A program made the translations under genes and the position numbers. Below, piece by piece: positions 56,500 to 64,000 of a DNA stretch of 64,000 nucleotides. The DNA lies in assembly GCF_018294505.1 (NCBI RefSeq), contig NC_057802.1, positions 548,232,353 through 548,296,352 on the forward strand, read 5' to 3'. The notes below the pieces were generated by a model that was not told the origin of the DNA, did not search any database, and saw only the letters and a list, made by a program, of their open reading frames with translations. Positions within the stretch are counted from its first letter, which is position 1. Every line of letters begins with the position of its first letter. The DNA is from Triticum aestivum. Taxonomy: Eukaryota; Streptophyta; Magnoliopsida; Poales; Poaceae.

Positions 56500-58340
56500 G
56501 TATATGTTCTATATGTCATGTAGTGTGGTGCTCACTTATTAACTGTTTGGTTAATTAGTTGTCGTCTTCAGTTAACTGTTTGGTTCAATTATGCAAATGT
56601 GATGTTCAATTCTTTAGGCTGCAATTTTGTATTGTCTTCCATGTGAGAAATAAATCGAATTTATCTTTAAAAAATACATGAGAAACGAATACAATTGCTA
56701 TATTTCCAAGTTGTCAAGCATGCTTGGTTTGGTTAACTGTCTGATCTTCTAGTATGTTATACATTGTGCAATGTGGTGCTCAGTTAACGTATGGTTCATT
56801 TGTTTTGGTGTTTAGTTAACTGTTTGGTTCAATTCTGTAATGCGATGTTCAATTGTTGTGGGTGCATTCTGTTATTGTATACCATGTGAGAAGTAAATCG
56901 AATTTGGCTGTACTAAATACATGAGAAACAAATAAAATTGCTATATTTCCAAGTTGTTAAGCATACTTGGTTTGGTTAACTGTCTGATCTTCTATTAGGA
57001 GTATGTTATATTGTGCAATGTGGTGCTCAGTTAGCATTTCGTTCATTTGTTGTGGTGTTTAGTTAACTGTTTCGTTCAATTCTGTAATTCAATGTTCAAT
57101 TATTGTAGGTGCATTCTGTTATTTTATATCATGTGAGGAATAAATTGAACTTGGTTGTACTAAATACATGAGAAACAAATACAATTTCTATATTTCCAAG
57201 TTATTAAGTATGCTTGGTTTGGTTAACTGTCTGATATCTATTAGGAGCAGTGGCGGAGCTAGAGTTTGAGATCAGGGTGGTCCGTGCCCAAAAAAAATCA
57301 TAAGAAATATCACATGTGAATGTTCTAACTAAACAATATCACATAGAAATAGATTAATATGGTCTCAAGTCTAATTTTTTTTATAAACATGGCTATATAG
57401 TACATACTACATGGACCATAATACATACCTTGAGAAGTCCTTCCATTAATTCTTTGGTCACATCTGGTATAGCCCCTGCCTTTTTCTTCCCTATCTTGTC
57501 TCCGGTCCTCTTCATTCATCTGCAATAAGAATTTCTATCATTAACGCTATTTGGAGCCAAAATTATGTGCAAAATAATGCATGTGTTCAGTTCATCCACA
57601 AGATAGGATAGCACAACAAAAACACAAACCCTAAATCAGAAATTGGGGAAGCAGACATTTAGTATTTGATAACTTCAATTGGGCTGACTTTATGACTTGC
57701 TGCCGCCGGAATGGGGCACTTGGGGCACTCGGCGGCGGTCGCCGGCTGTGCAGCCACGCAGCCGGCAAGGGCGCAGCGGCGTAGGGCAAGGGCAGGGGCG
57801 CGAGGCGGGATCCTCCTCGGCGGCTGGGCTCCGGCCGGCGACTGGCGAGGGCGAGGCAGGGCACGACCGCACGGCTCTGGGAGGGCTTCGGGACGAGGCC
57901 GCTGTGCCCTCGCTCGTGTGGACGACAGGAGGACGGTGTGGCTTGGGCTGCGTTTGTCCGTGGGTCATCAGGCAAAGTTTTATTGGGCCAATTGTTTTTC
58001 TCTGGCCCAGTTAAAAATTCATAGGTATATAAGCGGATCCAAAATCCCAGGGTGGGCCGCGGCCCACCCTGGCCACCCTGTAGCTCCGCCCCTGATTAGG
58101 AGTATGTTATATTGTGCAATGTGGTGCCCAGTTAATGTTTGGTTCATTTGTTGTGGTGTTTAGTTAACTGCTTGGTTCAATTATGCAATGCGATGTCCAA
58201 TTGTCGTGGGTAGAATTTTGTATTGTTGTGCATTTGAGGAATAAATCGAATTTGGCTACAAGTGCTACATTTCCTAGTTCTTAATCATGCTTGGTTTGGA
58301 TAAATGGGTTTTTCATGTGGCTTGAATTAATCTGATGAAT
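56500..58340. repeat. Tandem array, about 245-bp unit, about four copies, split by a hAT element
   Basis: CATGTGAGAAATAAATCGAA-type landmarks occur at 56640, 56883, 57130 and 58231. Removing the 855 bp of hAT insertion plus its duplication gives periods of 243, 247 and 246. Shared words are TTGGTTAACTGTCTGAT and GTGCAATGTGGTGC. Confidence 0.85.
57248..58094. mobile_element. hAT-type element, 847 bp, 8-bp target duplication
   Basis: Ends CAGTGGCGGAGCTAGAG and, in reverse from the right, CAGGGGCGGAGCTACAGGG; identical 8-bp duplications ATTAGGAG at 57240-57247 and 58095-58102. The previous tandem unit has the same site unoccupied (56994-57001). The interior contains a GC-rich segment (57690-57960) with open frames on both strands but no hAT transposase domain, so it is non-autonomous. 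Confidence 0.9.
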
Positions 58341-58439
58341 CTGCAATGTGCTTATTTTTCATCAACATATTTTACTGATAGCGTGCAAACCCTCACTTAA
58401 CCTAATGACTAACTACCTTATATGTGTTGCAGGAAAACA

Positions 58440-59074
58440 ATGGGAAGCACTGAGGTTTACAATCGAGGTTAGCACATGCATGATCCGTTGTCTAATAGAA
58501 CATTATTGTGCAATTGCAGGAATCATTCTAATATTTAGGTTTTTAACAATATGGTCTTGCACATGTAGGTCCTGCTGTCAGAGGTTTTGACCCACTGTTC
58601 GGCCCTTTTTGCATATGGGGAAGTGAGTTGTCCATGAATATCAATCAAGTCAAGAAACTCAGAAAGATTGTTAGGATAAAGAAATTAGCGACAAAAAACA
58701 ACAAGATCTTTGTCTACACAATGAAGAAGACAAGATGGTACTAACAATTATACCTTGCCTTTTTTATTTCTTTGCCCCATTTCCAATATAGAGAAGATAT
58801 TTATGCACATCCTTGTTTTCAGGCCTTTCCAAAGCAGTTCACTGATGATTACCTCTCAAACCACCTCTATGGTCAGGAGGCGAGGAAGGTTTTCATACAA
58901 CACCCACGGTTCAATATTGAAGTGTTCCTGAAGAGGACGAAGGATGGACGGTCAATCATGCACAGACACTGGCCTAAAGTTGCAAAGACCTTCAACATCA
59001 ATGAAGGCTCAATATTCGCATTCCGCTTCAGCAGTTTTTCAGATGAGATGCATCTGTCTATGTACCGTCTATGA
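58440..59074 (+). CDS. B3-domain protein gene in the CACTA element (three predicted exons)
   Basis: Exon 1 is 58440-58467 (MGSTEVYNR), donor GGTTAG. Exon 2 is 58569-58737 after TGTAG and reads PAVRGFDPLFGPFCIWGSEL, then MNINQVKKLRKIVRIKKLAT and FVYTMKKTR. Exon 3 is 58792-59074 after AATATAG. It encodes HPCFQAFPKQFTDDYLSN, VFIQHPRFNIEVFLKRTKDG, HRHWPKVAKTFNINEGSIFA and FRF, a plant B3 DNA-binding fold (FP-K-F, W, and EGSIFAFRF landmarks). As drawn, the exon 2-3 junction creates TGA, so either the donor differs or the gene is broken. B3 proteins are nuclear transcription regulators. It lies near the right end of the CACTA element, so capture is likely. Confidence 0.6.
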
Positions 59075-59349
59075 TGCTAATTTTGAAAGGTTTTAGATGT
59101 TGCATGTGAAACTTGGTGCTGGTGCAGTAGTGTAATGGGGTAGCTGAGTGCTGAAGCTATATCATGTTGTACTCTAATGTATTTCAATTATGAAATCCTG
59201 CCTCCTTAATATGGAAATGAAATATATTATGGGCTTAATATGAATGTCAATTAGATTAATAAATAGATTATTAATAATAGGGCAATTAGTCTGCTAATGA
59301 CCAATTAGCCTGACCAATTAGCCTGACCAATTAGCCTGCTAATTGGGTT

Positions 59350-60007
59350 TCTCTATTGCAAACGGTTATTGAGAAAACACCGTGGGCGATGACCTCAGGC
59401 AATGCACACAGTTTCTAGGAATAAATCGTGTTGGATCAATGAATAATCACACATGACATCCTCTTGAAAATTGTTTGCGTTAGGCCACCTTGCGCAAACG
59501 TTTACCACATAATTTTTTTTGTGATGGACAACCTTTGTCACACAGTTTTTTCTACGCACCATGTGTGATGCATTTCTATAACGCAAACAATAAAATTGTT
59601 AATATCGTGTGCAATGGCAACACTGTCACAAACGATTTAACGGGGAAAATTGTATGTGATGTACCTGCAAACGGAAACATTTTCCTTGGAGCGACTGTGT
59701 GGGATGTACATACGAACGGAAACGTTTAGCGGGGACTAACTGTGTGGGATGTACTTACGACCGAAAACAATTTTGCATGTATAATTGTATTTTTTGAGCA
59801 CTACTGTACATATAACCGTATTTGATCGCTCGCCGGTCGTACAAGACCTCATTTTGTCGAGCGTGTGTGCCAGGAGGGCATATCCCCGACGATTTCTGGG
59901 TTGTGTGGGAAGGACCCCCTATCACCCACACTTACTTGGCGACGGTTCCAAATGCTGTCGCGGAAAGGGGTTACAAGCCGTTTGTATAACACCTCGCTGT
60001 ACCAGTG
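59350..60007. repeat. Right subterminal zone of the CACTA element
   Basis: Repeated words such as TGTGTGGGATGTACNTACGA, AAACGGAAAC and GCAAACG, ending in CCAGTG. The counterpart at the left end is 39080-39480. Confidence 0.65.
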
Positions 60008-60010
60008 TAA

Positions 60011-62583
60011 GTAACTTTATATATAGCCAATCTCAATAGTTTTAAATCCATAGGCAGTTAACTTCTATTAAGTTTGACAATGCAAGTTGTAGAGTTCAAT
60101 TAAAAAACTGGAGGCAATTAAACCATATATTCACAAGCCTATAGCACTATCCATCAATATCTATAGTGAGGCACCTATGCAAAAACTAACATGAAAATAT
60201 GGAGGTGGTGAGAAAGTTGTATCCTATGAATAGCCCAACAAATGTGAAGAACCAATAGTCATATTCTTTTTTATACCAAAATTGCAATAGTTTAGATACA
60301 ATGTATATAATACATCATATTGGCATTTTGAGACACTCCTAGCACTAGCTATGTATTTTTTTGATCCAAATATCGCGTGTTATAACTGACCACGAGACAA
60401 ATACAGTGGGGGTGCTAAATAATATTTAGCCTCTTCCCATTTTTGCCAAAATAATATGGTGTCTTGGTTATCCTGGAGTAGACGTGATTATGTGTAAATA
60501 ACTAAGATGAACATGCAACGATGCATTGCATAACTTCCCATGAGTCACTTAGTAACTCATACTACTACTCATAGTACTTCATGCGACATCAACTTCGGCG
60601 ATTACAGCCTCGATCATCCTTATAAGAACGAATGAATTAGTGGCTTTGGTATTACCCTTTATGAAGAAAGAAAATGATATAACAACTAAATCAAAATCAA
60701 AATAATGAGTTTTTCTAAGAAAAAAATGAATTGTTGCCATTAGTATTAGCCTTTTTGAAGAAAGAATATGATTTTAAAAAAAGACAAAATATGCGCACAA
60801 CATGCACAAATTGCACCTTTTAAAAATATGTAAAAATAAGCATATGATAGTGGAATTTACACGCAAAAAATCCTACGAATGAATGAATTTGTGGCATCGG
60901 TATTACCCTTAAAGAATAAACAAAAGGAAATAACAACTAAATCAAAATCAAAATAATAAAGTGTTATAAGGAACAATGAAGTAGTGACATTGGTATTACT
61001 CTTTTAAGAAAAAATATAATGATTTTTAAAAATTGCACGCAACTTTACACTAAAATTGCAGTTTTTGTAGTAGTATGCAAAGAACAGTCATGTAATAGTG
61101 TAATTTTCACACACATAACATAGTATTTGTGTGTATATATTTACACTCGCCCAACATCCCAAAATACCTAAACATAAAAAATAAAAACCAACTAATAAAG
61201 AAAAAACAGAAGGAGAAACACATAAAAACAGAAAAAAAAACAAAGTGAGAGAGGGACTGCTGGGCGACATAGGCAATGGGCTTCAGCTCAATAGCAAATT
61301 AAATGACCCAAATATGTGATGATTCAAAATACAGCTCAACCAGCTCACAAAACACCGTAGGAAAAAAAGTATGAATCTCAAAGCAAAGATCAATGGCTGA
61401 AAGTTTGACTGATCCAAAATCAATTTTCATATGACTTGCATATAGCTAAAGTGTAAAAAAAAAAATAAACCTATAATATTATGTACAAGCTCATAGAAGA
61501 ATCGAAGCTAAAACTTTTTTACTTCTAAAAATGAGCGTGGACCTAGAAGGGATTTTTTTTGTGAATAACCTAGAAGGGATTTCACGGAGGAAAATAATCG
61601 ACAGTTCAAATTGGCCTCTAATTGGCCTGGTTACATGAATCACCAGAGATAAACCGCCTCTTCGTTCCCGTCGAGAAAAAGAAAACTCCACGTTTTCCTC
61701 ATCGAGAAGGGCCACCTAATCACACAGATCACCGGCCGGCCGGGCTCCTCCGCCAGCGCGTTCCTCCCTCGAGTGAGTGAGTGCTTCTTCTTCATCCATC
61801 AATGTTTTCATTCGATTGCCAAGAGGATAGATGTTTTATTACTATTCTGTTGCATTTTTTATTCTGAAGCATGTGCTTTGCATAATTATTTTAATCTGAA
61901 TCATGCGCCTCTCCCCGTCATTTGTTTTCATTTGAAGTCAAGAAGATATTACTATATTGCACTTTGCACTCGTAAGTGTTGATAACTTTAGTACCCGTTT
62001 TCTTTAAACGATGTTGCATTTGTTTAGTCTCAATCATACGCTTTGCAGAGCCAAACCAAGTTGGAGTTTTCTCAACAGTTGGAAACACATGAAACACTTG
62101 CTAAATATTTTTTCGACCACACTTGCTAAGTATCCTAAAGATATTGTATTTTGCCGCATTAGTTATAATTAAATTTGTAACTGCTCCATTCTAGGATATA
62201 AGGGCCATTTAACTAAATAGCAAGATTTTCCTGAAAGAGAGTGTCATTCGCCCATGAATAGCCTCCTTCAAACAAGCAAAAAGACTGATGATTTGGATGT
62301 GAAATATTCATGTTCTAACTGCTGGCTTCTTATGTACATATGATTGCACTTATTTTCCATCCTACTGTTAAGTTTTATTCCTGCCACAATGGGATCATCC
62401 ACTTGCCACTTGCTCTTGTTACTGGTATTGATCTGTGGTTGTGAGTAGCTACCTCCCTTTTTAACTGCAAGCATCCTTTGTTTAATGGTAGCTTTCTTTT
62501 GCTTGGAAATGACAATTCTCCATAGTCGTTAGGTAGCTGTTGGGAATCGTTGCATGGAAAACAAAAAATATTCTACGCACACG
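60011..62583. other. AT-rich intergenic stretch with a diverged direct duplication
   Basis: A segment of about 250 bp starting near 60632 recurs from 60882 (AATGAATTNGTGGC, GGTATTACCC, ACAACTAAATCAAAATCAAA). No gene is supported. A GC-richer, UTR-like patch (61735-61790) has no coding continuation that I can recognise. Confidence 0.5.
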
Positions 62584-64000
62584 TGATACGTCTCCAACGT
62601 ATCTATAATTTATGAAGTATTCATGCTGTTATATTATCATTCTTGGATGTTTTACAATCATTTTATAGCAACTTTATATCATTTTTGGGACTAACCTATT
62701 GACATAGTGCCCAGTGCCAGCTGCTATTTTTTGCTTGTTTTTTACATCGCAGAAAATCAATACCAAACGGAGTCCAAACGCAGCGAAACTTTTTGGAGAT
62801 TTTTTCTGGACCAGAAGACACCCGGTGGGCCAAAGAAGTACCAGATGGGAGCTCCAAGGGGAGCACAACCCCCCAGGCGCGCCCAGGTGGGTTGTGCCCA
62901 CCTCGGTGGCCTCCCGCACCGCCTCTTCGCCCTATAAATTGCCAAACATTCCAAAAACCCTCGGGGTAACCCTAGATCGGAAGTTCCGCTGCCGCAAGCC
63001 TCTGTAGCCATGAAAAACCAATCTAGACCCCATTCCGGCACCCTGCCGAAGGGGGAAAGCATCACCGGTGGCCATCTTCATCATCCCGGCGGCCACCATG
63101 ATGAGGAGGGAGTAGTCCACCCTCGGGGCTGAGGGTTTGTACCAGTAGCTATGTGTTTAATCTCTCTCTCTCTCTCTCTTGTGTTCTTAAGATGGCACGA
63201 TCTTGATGTATCGCGTGCTTTGTTAATTGGATCATATGGTGTCTCTCCCTCTCTATCTTGTTGTGAATTGAGTTTTCCCTTTGAGATTTCGTTTTATCGG
63301 ATTGAATAATTTATGGATTTGAGAGCACTTGATGTTTGTCTTGCTATGAATACCCGTGGTGACAATGGGGTATTATATTGATTCACTTGATATGTGTTTT
63401 GGCACTCAACTCACGGATTCCCGAGGTGACATTGGGGTAATCTATGCATAGGGGTTGATGCACGTTCTCCTCTTTTGTTTCTCCGATAGAAATCTTGGGC
63501 ACTCTTTGAGGTTCTTTGTGTTCGATTGAATATTATGAATTTGAATTTGCTTTGGTGTTATTTTAGTACGAACTCTTGATAGATCGATCGGAAAGAATAA
63601 CTTAGTGTTATTTTAGCATGAACTCTTGATAGATCGATCGAAAAGAATAACTTGGTGTTATTTTAGTACGAACTCTTGGATAGATCGATCAGAAAGAATA
63701 GCTACAAACAATTTCTTCTTATGTTCTCCGCTAGATAGGAACTTTGGAGTGATTCTTCACACGTTGAGGGATGGTTATATGATCCAATTATATACATTAG
63801 CATTCTTGAGAGATTGCACTAGCGAAAGTACGGACCCTAGGCCTCATTTTCAAGCATTGCAATACCGTTTGTGCTCCGTTTTATCAGGTGCTACCTTGCT
63901 GTTTTTTTATTGTTCCTATCACAAAAATCAATATCTACTATCATTACTACGCTTGTATCACCATCTCTTCGCCGAACTAGTGCACCTATACAAATTACCA
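62584..64000 (+). mobile_element. Start of a plus-strand LTR of element B's family (cut by the window edge)
   Basis: Starts TGATACGTCTCCAACGTATC and follows element B's LTR in reverse orientation to the window end, where ACTAGTGCACCTATACAAAT corresponds to 20225-20245. About 210 bp of the LTR remain outside. A TC microsatellite lies at 63161-63179. Whether a full element or a solo LTR follows cannot be seen. Confidence 0.88.
63551..63701. repeat. Three tandem 50-bp units within the LTR
   Basis: TTGGTGTTATTTTAGTACGA, then ACTCTTGATAGATCGATC and AAAGAATAA, repeat at 63551, 63601 and 63651 with few differences. Element B's LTRs carry the corresponding sequence (near 20535-20615) once. Confidence 0.9.

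Larger units (their letters stand above)
39070..60007. mobile_element. CACTA DNA transposon, 20.9 kb, with gene and repeat cargo
   Basis: The left end starts CACTACTGCAGAATGG; the right end reads in reverse CACTGGTACAGCGAGG. Both are flanked by TAA (39067-39069, 60008-60010), the 3-bp duplication of CACTA elements. Subterminal zones at both ends (39080-39480 and 59350-59990) are rich in short repeats of TGTGTGCGATG and AACGTTTGCGATGG type, as transposase-binding arrays are. No transposase of the usual CACTA kind was recognised, so it looks non-autonomous. Cargo in order: an exonuclease pseudogene, a Stowaway MITE, LTR element C, several alanine/proline-rich ORFs, two tandem arrays, a hAT element and a B3-domain gene. 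Confidence 0.78.

Noticed and set aside
59490..59729. 79-codon frame with repeated NGNxVxDV words
   Set aside because: Translation of the CACTA subterminal repeat array.

Overview
This window looks like a repeat-dense piece of a Triticeae grass genome (wheat, goatgrass or a close relative). The evidence is the transposon content: an Au-type SINE, LTR elements whose ends read TGATACGTCTCCAACG and whose primer-binding sites match tRNA-Asp (Sabrina/WHAM-like Ty3 elements), Stowaway, Harbinger, Mutator and hAT elements, and a large CACTA element. Plausible host genes lie only in the first 16 kb. No bacterial features, rRNA genes or CRISPR arrays are visible.

Region by region. (1) 1-2.1 kb, minus strand: the first two coding exons of an SCD2-like coiled-coil protein; the gene continues off the left edge. 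(2) 2.1-9.5 kb: intergenic DNA with a Harbinger transposase remnant (5.2-5.5 kb), an Au SINE (7127-7353, with target-site duplications) and a Mutator-type MITE (8105-8327, 9-bp duplication). (3) 9.5-10.4 kb: a small gene for a 43-residue cysteine-rich peptide, followed by a Stowaway MITE. (4) 10.8-16.6 kb: a tandem family of plant defensin genes. Copy 1 is only exon 1; copies 2 and 3 keep both exons. A non-autonomous Harbinger element sits downstream of copy 3, and the matching place in copy 2 is an empty site.

(5) About 16.8-37.9 kb: a Mutator-like element with long inverted arms. It is split by LTR retrotransposon A (18452-33849, duplication ATAGG), and A's left LTR is split by retrotransposon B (20017-27020, duplication GTGTC). 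A carries a decayed gag-protease region. B carries an unrelated intact 293-residue ORF in the same kind of backbone. A's LTRs contain a second copy of their own end plus a primer-binding site.

(6) 39070-60007: one 20.9-kb CACTA element bounded by TAA duplications. Its cargo includes a broken 3'-5' exonuclease gene, retrotransposon C (41101-49389, duplication CATGG), several alanine/proline-rich ORFs, a tandem array of about 504 bp per unit, an intact 204-residue ORF, a hAT element (57248-58094) inserted in a second tandem array (about 245 bp per unit), and a B3-domain gene. (7) 60.0-62.6 kb is AT-rich intergenic DNA. From 62584 to the edge lies the start of another LTR of B's family, on the plus strand.

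The window is therefore mainly nested transposition into a gene island. The parts most worth following up are the defensin cluster with its diverging gamma-core, the duplicated replication-priming signals in the retrotransposons, and the gene cargo of the CACTA element. Product names rest on recognition by eye; no database search was possible.
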